Shown: positions 14,740 to 23,938, numbered from the stretch's first letter. The stretch: 47,122 nucleotides of DNA from CAZJRB01 sp964547995 (GCA_964547995.1 CAZJRB010000054.1:1-47122); one strand, 5' to 3'. The notes: generated by a model not told the origin, from the sequence alone. A program made the numbers and translations.

Positions 14740-16662
14740 CTATTCCTTCTTCAACAAGAACCCCTTGATGAACCAACTGTCGTCCCCTTCGCTGATGGCG
14801 ACCGTTCCGGCGGGGCCGAGATGGCGGCGCACCACGTCGAAGTCGGGCATCTCCTTGCCGTCGATCTTCTGCTTGCGGACCTTATCCTTCTTCCCCTTCC
14901 CCTCGCCAAACATCCCGTTGAGCAGCCGCCCCAGAACCGTTTCCGACTGGGGCATCTTGCCCTGGCGGATCAGCTCGTACGTGGGACGATACTCTTCATC
15001 CGTGCGCGAGAACATCCTCGCACATTTCTGGGGTATGTTCAGCTTTTTGATCGCCTCGTCGACCCGGCGGTAATCAATACTCCGGGTAAGGGTCTCGTGC
15101 TCTTCGCGCGGTTGAAGGACCTTCAGCAGGAAATCGATGTGGGAAGCCACGAACAACTGGCCGTGCGAAACGGTAATCGCGGCATGGGGTAACAAGCGAG
15201 GATTCTTATCCTCTTCATCCTCTACCGTCTCTCCGCCGGGAGGAGTCCACGGCTGAGCGCCGACGCCGCTGATCTCGAACGGCGGGAGTTCCTCCGGTTC
15301 CTTCTCGATCATTTCCCAGATGATATGGCCGTCGATCTCGTGCCGCTTGATGTCCTTGTCGTTTTCCAGGGTCTTCTGCACAGCCTTGGCGACGGCTCCC
15401 TCGTCCTTGGTTTCGATCACGAACAAGAGTCGCTCACATTTCGGGGTGATCGGCATTTGGTAGTCGGTCACAACGGTCACCCGCTGGCCGAGGTACGCGA
15501 CCAGCTCTTCCCGCAAGTTGATTTTCGGTCCGTTCGGATCCTTCTCGAGTTGTTCGAGGACGTCTTCCCAGGCTCCTCCCTCCTTATCGCCAGAGAGTTC
15601 ATCGAAGAGCGGGCCGAAATTGTCGAAGGCGTTGAGGATGTCGGCGTAGAAGGTGTAATAACTGGCAATGTCCCGTGGAACAAATCGTTGGGGCGCAAAG
15701 TCCTGCCCGTTCGGGAAAACGAGCATTTTCATCGACTTTTCCCAAGGTTTCGGCGCGTAGACGGCGGACCGGTGTACGACCTCGAATTGCTCGCTGGAGA
15801 AGTCGACGAATCCGCCTACTCCCTGGACGGCCTCGAAGCCCTGGTTGCGCAACACCTTGAAGATCGACGTGCTTTCTTTTCGGCGTCTGTCTTCGGGAGT
15901 TGCCGCCCGCATCGCCTCGACATAACCCAACGGATGGACAAACCACCGGATCTGCGGCATGGCCCCGGCAAGGTCTTTTGCACACCGCCCCCTTACCACC
16001 TGGAACCCCTTGACGTCGCTGAGGCTGTCGTTGCGGACGGCCGCGATCCGGGCGAGGATCCCCCGCAACTCCTGAAGATCGTCGCAGGTGCAAAACAAAT
16101 TGTCGGTCAGGCAGTAGAACGTCTTCTTTTGCGGGGCGTCGGGCTTGTCCTTGGGTTTGGCGCGATCGAACCGCAGGACGGTAGCCTTGGTCTCCTCGAC
16201 ACTTATCTCTGATCGTGTCGCCCCTTCTTTCTTCATGTCGGCGGAGATCCTCACGAGTAAGGCTTCGGCTTTCTCCTCACGTCCGGTAACATCGACCACC
16301 ATGGCCAGAGCGGCCTTGCGCGGAGCCGGCAGGACCAACCCTAGAGCCGTTTCGCCGCCCGCGATGACCTTTAGATCATCCCACTTGACTCCCAGCCGTT
16401 CGTATACACCCGACCACCGCTCGTCGAATTGCCGTTTGATGTCCTTGGTAAACGGTTCCATCACGGGATCCGCCATCAGTTGGCCGATTTGCGTCTTGTT
16501 GAATTGCTCGATCATCTCGTTCATGTTGGCGATGACGACGAAGCCCTTGGTCGTGCCGGGAAAAAGGTTTTCGCTGGGCCGGGCAATTTGGGCAAAGCAC
16601 GCCCCGGCACCCAACAACATCGCGGCAATTCCTATCGACAAGCAAGTGCAAGACCTTGGCAC
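14740..16662 (-). CDS. Large secreted protein of unknown function (DUF3352-like pattern)
   Basis: A 640-residue exported protein. The N-terminus MPRSCTCLSIGIAAMLLGAG then ACFAQ is a signal peptide; the cysteine near the cleavage site could make it a lipoprotein, though the lipobox is imperfect. The body has no catalytic motif that I recognise. The opening (ENLFPGTTKGFVVIANMNEM, then EQFNKTQIGQL) and later DYRRVDEAIKKL and ISVSHGQLFVASH-like strands resemble planctomycete secreted proteins of DUF3352 type. An acidic linker (GGETVEDEEDKNPR) precedes the last third. It is convergent with the KAS III gene and divergent from the HD gene. Function is not known. Confidence 0.7.
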   Translation of the reverse strand: MPRSCTCLSIGIAAMLLGAGACFAQIARPSENLFPGTTKGFVVIANMNEMIEQFNKTQIGQLMADPVMEPFTKDIKRQFDERWSGVYERLGVKWDDLKVIAGGETALGLVLPAPRKAALAMVVDVTGREEKAEALLVRISADMKKEGATRSEISVEETKATVLRFDRAKPKDKPDAPQKKTFYCLTDNLFCTCDDLQELRGILARIAAVRNDSLSDVKGFQVVRGRCAKDLAGAMPQIRWFVHPLGYVEAMRAATPEDRRRKESTSIFKVLRNQGFEAVQGVGGFVDFSSEQFEVVHRSAVYAPKPWEKSMKMLVFPNGQDFAPQRFVPRDIASYYTFYADILNAFDNFGPLFDELSGDKEGGAWEDVLEQLEKDPNGPKINLREELVAYLGQRVTVVTDYQMPITPKCERLLFVIETKDEGAVAKAVQKTLENDKDIKRHEIDGHIIWEMIEKEPEELPPFEISGVGAQPWTPPGGETVEDEEDKNPRLLPHAAITVSHGQLFVASHIDFLLKVLQPREEHETLTRSIDYRRVDEAIKKLNIPQKCARMFSRTDEEYRPTYELIRQGKMPQSETVLGRLLNGMFGEGKGKKDKVRKQKIDGKEMPDFDVVRRHLGPAGTVAISEGDDSWFIKGFLLKKE

Positions 16663-16929
16663 AATGCGTCTCCTTCAAATTCAGAATAAGATAGTAATCA
16701 TGATGCGGAAACCGGACTTCTTTCTGCGACCCAAAAACCCGAGTAGAATCGCTAGATTTTAGCCAAACAACGCATTTCATGCCAGAGCGGTTGACAAGAT
16801 CGAGGCTCCCCCGAAAAATAGGGGTTCTCCGGTCTTTCCCCCTCGGCAAATCGGTCCACTTACCATTTTCGTCGGCAAGGAGACCGAACTTTCTGGACAC
16901 CATCCTCCCGACAGGCCATAATACGCCCC

Positions 16930-18342
16930 ATGCGCGACTTCGAGTACGAAAGCCTAAGCCACGATCCACTACATGGATACATTCCGTTCACCTCTTCCGT
17001 GGGGACACCATGCGAAGGTGAATCGGCCGACGAGGTCTCCGAGCGGCATATCATCGACCACCCGTGGCTCCAAAGATTGAGGCAAATCCACCAACTACAG
17101 ACAGCTTGGTGGGTCTTTCCCACGGCCGAACACACCCGGTTTCAGCATGTGCTCGGGGTGATGCACCTGGCCAGCCGGGCGGTCGACGCGCTTTTTGAGA
17201 GCCTTAGGGAGATATGTCCCGACGTACCCGGCCGCGGTTACGTCGAATCGCTCATGCGGCTGGCCGGGCTCTTGCACGACGTGGGGCACGGGCCGTTCGG
17301 CCACTTCTTCGACAAGCACTTCCTGGCCGACTTCGGCCTGAACCACGAGATCATCGGCAGCCATATCGTCTGCCACGAGTTGGGCGATCTGATTCGGCGA
17401 ATCCGCCGCAACCCCAATAGCCGTCTCGCGGAGAGTGAAACGCTCGATCCCGAGCAGATTGCCTACCTGATCACCCGCCCCAAGGAGAAACCGGACGCCG
17501 CCCCGCAATGGCTGCGGTTCTTGCGGAGTCTCTTCAGCGGGCTCTACACCGTCGACAACATGGACTTCGTGCTGCGCGACGCCTACATGGCGGGCTACAG
17601 CACCAAGGCGTTCGACCTCCAGCGGCTTCTGCACTACAGCACGTTCACTCCCAAGGGATTGACGATCCACGAGCGGGGGCTTTCGGCGCTGGTCCGGTTT
17701 ATCTCGGTAAGGGCCGACCTGTTTCGCGCGATCTACTTCCACCGGACCGTTCGCGCAATCGACCTGACCCTCCAGGAATTGTTCGCCGACAGTAAGACGT
17801 ACCTGTTTCCCGGAAATCCGCTGGAACACCTCGACGAGTACCAGCAACTCACCGAGTGGTCGCTGTTGATGCGGGTCGGGCGCTGGCCGGACAGCGATCA
17901 TGCGGGCATGCGGGCGCTGGGCGATCGTTGGCGAGAGTTTCTCCAACGCCGCCTCCGCTGGAGGATGGCGTGCGAACGCACCATCTTCTTCGCGCCCGGC
18001 GAGTCGGAACGCAGCAGCATCTTCGGCAACCAGAAGGTCTTCGAGGCGGCGATCCGCGACAACCTGCCCGCCGAACTGAAGGACCTGCCGCTTAGGGTCG
18101 ATACGGCGCGGCACGTACACCGGCCGGGCGCCCACACGCCTGCCGCCGGCCAAAACTTTCTCTACGAGCCGGCCAGTGGAAAAATCCTCAGTCTCGACGA
18201 CCGCGAAATGTTCCGGCGGATCGCCGTCAGCTATCGCATCTGCCGGATCTACGCCCGCGACGATAGCCACAATACCGAACTGGCCGCCGCCATGGACCGG
18301 CTCACCCGCTCCGGCGGGGCCGATGATGCAACCAATATGTAG
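16930..18342 (+). CDS. HD-domain phosphohydrolase (SAMHD1/dGTPase-like)
   Basis: A 470-residue cytoplasmic metal-dependent phosphohydrolase. The opening DPLHGYI and IIDHPWLQRLRQIHQLQTAW match the SAMHD1/YdhJ-type family. Metal ligands can be placed: HTRFQHVLGV (His73), GLLHDVGHGPFGH (His116-Asp117) and YTVDNMDFVLRDAYMAG (Asp209/Asp212). Relatives hydrolyse dNTPs to deoxynucleosides and triphosphate, or other nucleotides; the substrate here is inferred. The C-terminal third is longer than in minimal members. The gene is followed by a repeat block and then by the methionine sulfoxide reductase gene on the same strand. Confidence 0.9.
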   Translation: MRDFEYESLSHDPLHGYIPFTSSVGTPCEGESADEVSERHIIDHPWLQRLRQIHQLQTAWWVFPTAEHTRFQHVLGVMHLASRAVDALFESLREICPDVPGRGYVESLMRLAGLLHDVGHGPFGHFFDKHFLADFGLNHEIIGSHIVCHELGDLIRRIRRNPNSRLAESETLDPEQIAYLITRPKEKPDAAPQWLRFLRSLFSGLYTVDNMDFVLRDAYMAGYSTKAFDLQRLLHYSTFTPKGLTIHERGLSALVRFISVRADLFRAIYFHRTVRAIDLTLQELFADSKTYLFPGNPLEHLDEYQQLTEWSLLMRVGRWPDSDHAGMRALGDRWREFLQRRLRWRMACERTIFFAPGESERSSIFGNQKVFEAAIRDNLPAELKDLPLRVDTARHVHRPGAHTPAAGQNFLYEPASGKILSLDDREMFRRIAVSYRICRIYARDDSHNTELAAAMDRLTRSGGADDATNM

Positions 18343-18360
18343 AAGAGTGGACAGAGGACA

Positions 18361-18438
18361 GTGGGTAGTGGGTAGTGGGTAGTGAATTGTGGGTAGTTGT
18401 GGAAAACAAGCACATAAAGCCGCGACCGGTGGTCGCGA
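18361..18438. repeat. 7-bp tandem array plus CGCGACC palindrome
   Basis: GTGGGTA repeats three times at 18361-18381, with a variant and a further copy to 18395. Then ATAAAGC (18414-18420) leads into CGCGACC-ggtg-GTCGCG (18421 onward). The same 25-base ATAAAGC-palindrome segment recurs exactly at 46311-46335. The block fills the gap between the HD and fRMsr genes. Confidence 0.88.
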
Positions 18439-18454
18439 AGAAGTGGGGAGCGGG

Positions 18455-18919
18455 TTGCGAAACAAGAAAACCGAATTGTACGAGAAACTGGCCGACGACG
18501 TGCGAAACGTTCTCCAGCGCGAGCGGGATCCGATCGCCAACGCCGCCAATCTTGCCGCGATAATCTACCGGACGCTCCCCGATCTGAACTGGGCCGGCTT
18601 CTACTTCCTCCAAGGCGACGAGCTGGTCCTCGGCCCCTTCCAGGGCAAACCGGCCTGCACCCGGATCGCCGTCGGCCGCGGCGTCTGCGGCACGGCGGCC
18701 GAGCAACGCAAGACAATTGTCGTCGAAAACGTCCGCGAATTCCCCGGCCACATCGCGTGCGACACCGGGTCGAACTCGGAGATTGTAGTTCCCATCATCA
18801 AGGAGGAAAAACTCGTCGGCGTGCTCGACCTCGACAGCCCGCTGCTCGCCCGGTTCGATGCCGACGACCAGGCCGGCCTGGAAGAGTTGGTGGCGATCTT
18901 CGTCGAAATGACGCAATAG
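18455..18919 (+). CDS. Free methionine-(R)-sulfoxide reductase (GAF domain)
   Basis: A 154-residue cytoplasmic GAF-domain enzyme that reduces free methionine-R-sulfoxide with electrons from thioredoxin. It aligns along its length with E. coli YebR/fRMsr: NWAGFYFLQGDELVLGPFQG, GRGVCGTAAEQ, GHIACDTGSNSEIVVPI and VGVLDLDSPLLARFD. The three redox cysteines are conserved (Cys68, Cys78, Cys102 from the start used here). The start is uncertain: family similarity begins at NKKTELYEKL, so the TTG at 18455 with GGAG 4 bases upstream is preferred. An ATG at 18389 would add 22 residues encoded by the palindrome repeat. Confidence 0.9.
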   Translation: MRNKKTELYEKLADDVRNVLQRERDPIANAANLAAIIYRTLPDLNWAGFYFLQGDELVLGPFQGKPACTRIAVGRGVCGTAAEQRKTIVVENVREFPGHIACDTGSNSEIVVPIIKEEKLVGVLDLDSPLLARFDADDQAGLEELVAIFVEMTQ

Positions 18920-19041
18920 CCGGGAGGCAACGCCCCGCGGGATCATCGAATACGGCCGGGTTGACCAACTCCCGTTTGGTGGGGTAAAATAGTAGTGGCT
19001 TTCCGGTGCAAATCCGCCTCAAAACGTCGGGAGACGAGCCC

Positions 19042-19323
19042 ATGTCGAAGATCGGGGACGTCGAGCGGAAAATCCGAAGAATCGAGGGCTTCACGGCCCA
19101 GTTCCTCTATCTCGACGGAACCGACGTCCGAAGCGACAAGACCGGCCTGCCACAGTACCACTACGATCGCGCGGCAAGCCATGACATCACCGTCGACGCC
19201 TGGAAGAATACGAGATTCAAGAAGGCCTTTCCCGGCTACGACGTAAGGGTGCTGGACGGCCGCCGCAACCTCGTCCAGGGCAACACGAGACTGGGAACCG
19301 TCCGGCGGAGTTACAAACGGTGA
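19042..19323 (+). CDS. Conserved-looking small protein of unknown function, coupled to purB
   Basis: A 93-residue basic protein (KIGDVERKIRRIEGFTAQF near the start, QGNTRLGTVRRSYKR at the end). No family is recognised and no signal peptide or membrane segment is seen. Its TGA overlaps the ATG of the adenylosuccinate lyase gene by one base (TGATG), so translation of the two is probably coupled, which argues that the frame is real. The ATG at 19042 is preferred over an upstream start at 19006 because it gives a cleaner N-terminus; no strong ribosome-binding site marks either. Confidence 0.6.
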   Translation: MSKIGDVERKIRRIEGFTAQFLYLDGTDVRSDKTGLPQYHYDRAASHDITVDAWKNTRFKKAFPGYDVRVLDGRRNLVQGNTRLGTVRRSYKR

Positions 19324-20780
19324 TGACAGCGGAGCAGCCAAACACCATGCCCAACCAACCAACCGAGTACGAAAACCCTCTCACCGCCCGCTATGCCTCG
19401 AAGCAGATGAGCGAAATCTGGAGTCCGCAGCGGAAGTTCAGCACTTGGCGGAGGCTCTGGATTGCCCTGGCCGAGGCGGAATCGGAGCTGGGGCTGCCGA
19501 TCACGCCCGAGCAGATTGCCGAACTCAAAGCGCACGTCGACGACATCGACTTCGACGCCGCCGGCCGGCACGAGCGGCGGCTGCGGCACGACGTGATGGC
19601 CCATGTCCACGCGTACGGCGATGTCTGCCCGAAGGCAGCCGGCATCATCCATCTCGGGGCGACAAGCTGTTTTGTGGGCGACAACACCGACGTGATCCTG
19701 CTTCGCGATGCCCTGACGTACATCCGCCGTCGCGTGGTGGCGGTGATCGATTGCCTTGCCCGCTTCGCCGCCGAGTATCGCGATCTGCCGTGTCTGGGGT
19801 TCACCCACATGCAGCCGGCCCAGCCGACGACCGTCGGCAAACGGGCGTGCCTCTGGGCGTACGATCTCGTGCTCGATCTGGCCGAGATCGAGCATCGGTT
19901 GCAAAGCCTGAAAGCCCGCGGCCCGAAAGGAACGACCGGCACCCAGGCCAGCTTCTTGAGCCTCTTCGACGGCGACCACGAGAAAGTCCGCAAGCTCGAA
20001 GAGTTGGTCTGCCGCAAGATCGGTTTCGACGAAAGCTACGCGGTGACCGGCCAGACCTACCCGCGGAAGATCGACTCGCAGGTGCTCGGCGTCCTGTCGG
20101 GCGTTGCCCAAAGTGCCCACAAGGCGGCAACCGACCTTCGGCTCCTGGCCCATCGCAAGGAGATGGAAGAGCCGTTCGAGAAGGAGCAGATCGGCTCGTC
20201 GGCGATGGCGTACAAGCGGAACCCGATGCGGAGCGAGCGGATTTGCAGCCTGGCGCGGTTCGTCATGTCGCTCGAATCGAGCCCGGCGGCAACGCTCTCG
20301 ACGCAATGGATGGAGCGGACGCTCGACGACAGTGCCAACCGCAGGCTGGTGCTGCCCCAGTCGTTTCTGGCGACCGACGCGGTGTTGATCCTCTACCAAA
20401 ACGTTGCCGACGGGCTTGTCGTCTACCCGAAGGTGATCGCCGCCCATCTCAGCGCCGAGTTGCCGTTCATGGCGACCGAGAACATCCTGATGGCCGCCGT
20501 GGCCGCCGGCGGCGACCGCCAGGAGCTGCACGAGCGTATCCGCCGGCACAGCCAGGCGGCGGCCGCCGTGGTCAAACAGGAAGGCGGCCAAAACGACCTG
20601 CTCGAACGCCTCCACAAGGACGTCGCCTTCGACGCCGTCGACTTGGATGCCGTCATGGCCCCCGCAAAGTTCATCGGCCGCGCCCCCGAGCAGGTCGACG
20701 AGTTCATCGCCGAGGTGGTCGATCCGATCCGGCAGAAATACCCCGACGATCTCGGCGGCGATGCAGAAGTGAACGTGTAG
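19323..20780 (+). CDS. purB: Adenylosuccinate lyase
   Basis: A 485-residue cytoplasmic enzyme of the fumarase/aspartase superfamily. It removes fumarate from SAICAR and from adenylosuccinate in purine synthesis. Family landmarks in order: NPLTARYASKQMSEIWSPQR, RHDVMAHVHAYG, IIHLGATSCFVGDNTD, GFTHMQPAQPTTVGKR, TGTQASFLSLFDGDH and the signature loop IGSSAMAYKRNPMRSE. The form is close to the long, eukaryote-like PurB class. The ATG at 19323 overlaps the stop of the preceding small gene; a second in-frame ATG at 19350 is possible. No other purine genes are nearby. It converges on the fur-like gene. Confidence 0.95.
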   Translation: MTAEQPNTMPNQPTEYENPLTARYASKQMSEIWSPQRKFSTWRRLWIALAEAESELGLPITPEQIAELKAHVDDIDFDAAGRHERRLRHDVMAHVHAYGDVCPKAAGIIHLGATSCFVGDNTDVILLRDALTYIRRRVVAVIDCLARFAAEYRDLPCLGFTHMQPAQPTTVGKRACLWAYDLVLDLAEIEHRLQSLKARGPKGTTGTQASFLSLFDGDHEKVRKLEELVCRKIGFDESYAVTGQTYPRKIDSQVLGVLSGVAQSAHKAATDLRLLAHRKEMEEPFEKEQIGSSAMAYKRNPMRSERICSLARFVMSLESSPAATLSTQWMERTLDDSANRRLVLPQSFLATDAVLILYQNVADGLVVYPKVIAAHLSAELPFMATENILMAAVAAGGDRQELHERIRRHSQAAAAVVKQEGGQNDLLERLHKDVAFDAVDLDAVMAPAKFIGRAPEQVDEFIAEVVDPIRQKYPDDLGGDAEVNV

Positions 20781-20792
20781 CCGCTTGCGGCT
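20779..20792. terminator. Possible bidirectional hairpin between purB and fur-like genes
   Basis: AGCCGC-tt-GCGGCT is a perfect palindrome directly at the purB stop and 11 bases from the stop of the converging Fur-type gene. The stem is short and no strong T-run follows, so a terminator role is tentative. Confidence 0.35.
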
Positions 20793-20802
20793 TCGCAGTT
20801 GC

Positions 20803-21276
20803 TTACGATTTCCGCCGGCACTGCGAGCAGATTCCGGTAACGAACATCCGGTGGCCGAGCACTTCAAAGTCGTGCTCCTTGGCCGCGGCGTCGCGGATCT
20901 TTTCGAGATCGGCGCTGTGGAACTCGATCAGCTTGTTGCAGTTCTGGCAGTAGAGGTGGTCGTGGGTGGGATAGCCGTAGGCGTGCTCGTAGACGCTTCG
21001 GCCCCCGAGCACCATCTTCCGCAGCATGTCGGCCTCGACCAGCTCGGCGAGCGTGCGGTAAACGGTCGGGCGGCTGACCTTCCGCTGCGAGATGAGGTCC
21101 TGGAGGTGCTCGATCAGCTCGTCGGCGTCGAAGTGGTCGTGGTGGCTGAAGACCGTCTCGACAATCAACTGTCGCTGCTGGGTGATCCGCTTGCCCCGGC
21201 TTTGCAGAAACTGGCTAAAACGTTCTGCCGGCGGCAGCTTCACACGGACCGATCCGAGAGAGAAGCTGTCGGACAT
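20803..21276 (-). CDS. Fur family metal-responsive transcriptional regulator
   Basis: A 157-residue DNA-binding repressor. The winged helix region reads RITQQRQLIVETVFSHHDHF then SRPTVYRTLAELVEADMLRK, and the dimer/metal region has HAYGYPTHDHLYCQNCNKLI and the C-terminal ICSQC. Two CxxC pairs indicate a structural zinc, and the histidines suggest the regulatory metal site. Iron, zinc, manganese and peroxide sensors of this family cannot be told apart here. The gene starts two bases after the stop of the FlgM-like gene, so the two are cotranscribed. Confidence 0.92.
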   Translation of the reverse strand: MSDSFSLGSVRVKLPPAERFSQFLQSRGKRITQQRQLIVETVFSHHDHFDADELIEHLQDLISQRKVSRPTVYRTLAELVEADMLRKMVLGGRSVYEHAYGYPTHDHLYCQNCNKLIEFHSADLEKIRDAAAKEHDFEVLGHRMFVTGICSQCRRKS

Positions 21277-21278
21277 GG

Positions 21279-21566
21279 TTACCCAATCTCATCCAAAAGT
21301 CGCTCGACCGCAATGTCGAGCTTCTCTTGTGTTTCGTAGGTTCCCTCGGCGATCTGCGCGCGGATGGCATCGACGCGATCCTGGCGAATTTCAGGCATTG
21401 CCTGGGTCTGCTCGATCAGCCGGGCGGCATCGGAGATGTCCACCTCGTCGCGGATCGGCGCCGAGTCGGCCGACGGGACCTGATCGGCCGGCTTCGACGA
21501 CTGGGGGCCGTGCGACGGGTTGACCGACTGCGGACCGTGTACATGAGCGGGGCCGTAAATGTGCAT
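21279..21566 (-). CDS. flgM: FlgM-like anti-sigma-28 factor
   Basis: A 95-residue protein of the FlgM type, which holds the flagellar sigma factor FliA inactive until the hook is complete and is itself exported. The N-terminal part (MHIYGPAHVHGPQSV) is the planctomycete variant; VDISDAARLIEQTQAMPEIR then DRVDAIRAQIAEGTYET and AVERLLDEIG are the conserved sigma-binding helices. The ATG at 21566 is chosen because GGAGG lies 6 bases upstream; an in-frame codon 7 residues earlier has no such site. It is an orphan: no flagellar genes are in the window. It is the first gene of a two-gene unit with the Fur-type regulator. Confidence 0.82.
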   Translation of the reverse strand: MHIYGPAHVHGPQSVNPSHGPQSSKPADQVPSADSAPIRDEVDISDAARLIEQTQAMPEIRQDRVDAIRAQIAEGTYETQEKLDIAVERLLDEIG

Positions 21567-22512
21567 CCTTTTCCTCCACTGGGACAATGCCGAAAGCGGC
21601 GTTGTTATCGCGGTGTTTTCGTTGTTATTTTTCCCCTCGAGCTTTCAACGATGCCCCGTGGATTCTCCAGATTGATTTGACGAGAGGCAAGTTCTGCCTT
21701 GCACTCGTTTCATCGGAAAACCCCGCGCCGCGGGATCAAACAATTCCTCACCGCTAAGTTCGTATCGAAATCCTTTTCTCGCCGACCTGTAACGCCTGTG
21801 ACGGCACGTGGATCGGCCCGATGTTGCGTTTGGGAACCGGTTGTCGTCTTGCGTCAACACGGCTCTGGTAAATTTACACGACACGCGTCGTTTGGAACCG
21901 ACCTTGCCGGATAGCAACGTTGCGATTGATTCTTACCAACCGTTGCGGCGCTGCCTTAACGGCAAGGCGGGCTATGCGGCCGGACCAATCGGTGCAGCGG
22001 GAACAGACCTCCGCTCGCGCCACCTTTCCGCGCTTGGGTACGACCGGCACGTCGGCTATCGGCCACGCGACCGGCAGCCGCCCTGCAACGTGTCACCTCG
22101 TGCGACGAAAATTCCTCCTTGAAAAACGGCTCCCGGTTGCGTCTTCCCGAATATTCCTATTTTGCACCAATAGGGCCGTAAAGCCAAGTAGATACCGTGA
22201 GAAGTAGAATCTCCGGGGATTAGTTCATTTACGCAGTCTCCCCGCTGACGGTTCTCCCAAATCGGAGAATTCGGGGAATCTCGGCCCCCCGACTTGGGCT
22301 GCGGATTATAGGTATTCACCAGGATCCAGACAAGATCGACCGGAGGAGGACCTTCCGAAATACGCTCTTTCGGGGGGGATCTGCTTTCTTCGTCACCGCG
22401 AAAGGGGTACTTTGCGAGGAAAATTACCCGGCGTTGCGAAACTCGGGGCGGTTTGGGCGGTTTATAGGATTACCTACATTCCCATTTCCCTCCAACCCAA
22501 GGAGAGCGAATC
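21567..22512. other. 945-base intergenic region, no gene recognised
   Basis: Open frames here are short and of shadow-like composition. The region is somewhat A/T-richer than its flanks and must hold the promoters for the divergent flgM and EF-hand genes. No riboswitch, tRNA or strong long hairpin was recognised. A structured or non-coding RNA cannot be excluded by eye. Confidence 0.4.
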
Positions 22513-23733
22513 ATGCGCAAAGCACTCCCCTGTGTATTGACGGCCTTGGCGGTCGTCGTGCTGCCGCAAGCCCTTGCGGCCCAAGAGAGCAAGCGACCGG
22601 GGCGCCCCGGTCCCGAGATGCTGTTTCAGCGCCTCGATGCAAACAAGGACGGCGCCATCAGTGCCGACGAACTACCGGATGGCGTCCCCGAACCCATCAA
22701 ACAGGCACTCATTCGGGCGGATCGGAACAAAGACAAGAAGGTGACGATCGCGGAATTCAAAGAGATGGCAAAGCATCGCCAAGGTGGTCCCCCGCACGGC
22801 AGGTCGCCACAGTGTCCCGGCAACCCGAAGGCCGGATCGCCGCAGGGTCTCACTCCGGCGATACTCTTTCAGCGGCTCGATGCCGACAAGGACGGGGCCA
22901 TCAGCGCCGCCGAAGTGCCGGATGGCGTCCCCGAACCCATCAAACAAGCGCTCATTCAGGCGGATCGGAACAAAGATAAAAAGGTGACGGCGGAGGAATA
23001 CCGAGAAGCCGTAAAGCGTTACCATGCAGCGTCTTCCAAGCGCCGCCCGCAGGGGCCTCCACACGGCGAGCGAGCGCACCATGGTCGTGGACAGGGGCAT
23101 TACGGGCAACGTGCCCGGTCACACGATCATCAGCCGGGTCCTCCGCAAGCCGGGCCGCGGCCGTACCGTCCCGATCCCAGGGAACTGTTCGCCCGGATGG
23201 ATAGAAACAAGGACAAGCAGTTGAGCCTCGAGGAATTTGCGGAAGGGATGAAGCGAGCACACCAGGTGATGGCGGCACGCCGTCCCGGCGGGCCAGGACC
23301 GCCAATGGGCTATCGTCCCGGCGGCGCAGGACCCCCATCGGCCCAGCGGATGGCGATGGCCGGCCGCGCGATCTTCGAAAAGGCGGACAGGAACGAGGAC
23401 GGCAAAATCTCGATCGACGAGGTGCCCGAAGAACGCCGCGAGGGCTTCAAACGGCTCCTGGAAAAGGCCGACAAGGACGGAGACAAGGCCCTAAGCGGCG
23501 AAGAGGCAAAACGCGTGGCCGCCTACATCGGCCAACGGATCCGCGCCGGGTACGGTCAGGGGCATCGGCCGGGTCCGGGGATGGGCAGACCGCCCGGCCG
23601 AAGGCCCGAATCGTTTCCCAAAAGGGCTGAAGCCGCCCGACGTGCCGGCGAAGCAGAAAAAAAGACGGAAGCAAAGAAAAAGCCCAAAAAGGAGAAGAAA
23701 TCCAAGAAGATGAAAAAACCCAAGAAGAAATGA
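22513..23733 (+). CDS. Secreted EF-hand protein with seven calcium-binding loops
   Basis: A 406-residue exported protein with a signal peptide (residues 1-23, cleavage near LAAQ). Seven EF-hand loops can be read: DANKDGAISADE (42-53), DRNKDKKVTIAE (70-81), DADKDGAISAAE (123-134), DRNKDKKVTAEE (151-162), DRNKDKQLSLEE (230-241), DRNEDGKISIDE (292-303) and DKDGDKALSGEE (320-331). Proline/glycine/histidine linkers separate them, and the C-terminus is a lysine-rich tail (KKKPKKEKKSKKMKKPKKK). It probably binds calcium outside the cytoplasm. Loops 1-2 and 3-4 are a recent internal duplication. The ATG has GGAG 8 bases upstream. Confidence 0.9.
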   Translation: MRKALPCVLTALAVVVLPQALAAQESKRPGRPGPEMLFQRLDANKDGAISADELPDGVPEPIKQALIRADRNKDKKVTIAEFKEMAKHRQGGPPHGRSPQCPGNPKAGSPQGLTPAILFQRLDADKDGAISAAEVPDGVPEPIKQALIQADRNKDKKVTAEEYREAVKRYHAASSKRRPQGPPHGERAHHGRGQGHYGQRARSHDHQPGPPQAGPRPYRPDPRELFARMDRNKDKQLSLEEFAEGMKRAHQVMAARRPGGPGPPMGYRPGGAGPPSAQRMAMAGRAIFEKADRNEDGKISIDEVPEERREGFKRLLEKADKDGDKALSGEEAKRVAAYIGQRIRAGYGQGHRPGPGMGRPPGRRPESFPKRAEAARRAGEAEKKTEAKKKPKKEKKSKKMKKPKKK

Positions 23734-23938
23734 GCCTCGGCGGGGTATGTCCCGGCGAAATCGAGAGCCATACGCCCGGCGGGGTGCCGGTTGCCTCGCT
23801 GGGCGTTCTCTTGCGCGATAACACCCCAATTTGGGGAACGAACCTGAAACTTTTTCCCCCTGTCCTGCGTATATAGAGCAGAAGGATATCGTGAATCGCA
23901 CCCTTCTGGATCGCAGCGGAGCACGAAGGAGACTTCCC

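Noticed and set aside
21567..22512. Long intergenic region considered as a riboswitch or non-coding RNA locus
   Set aside because: No known aptamer pattern or long stem could be recognised by eye; a covariance-model search would be needed.
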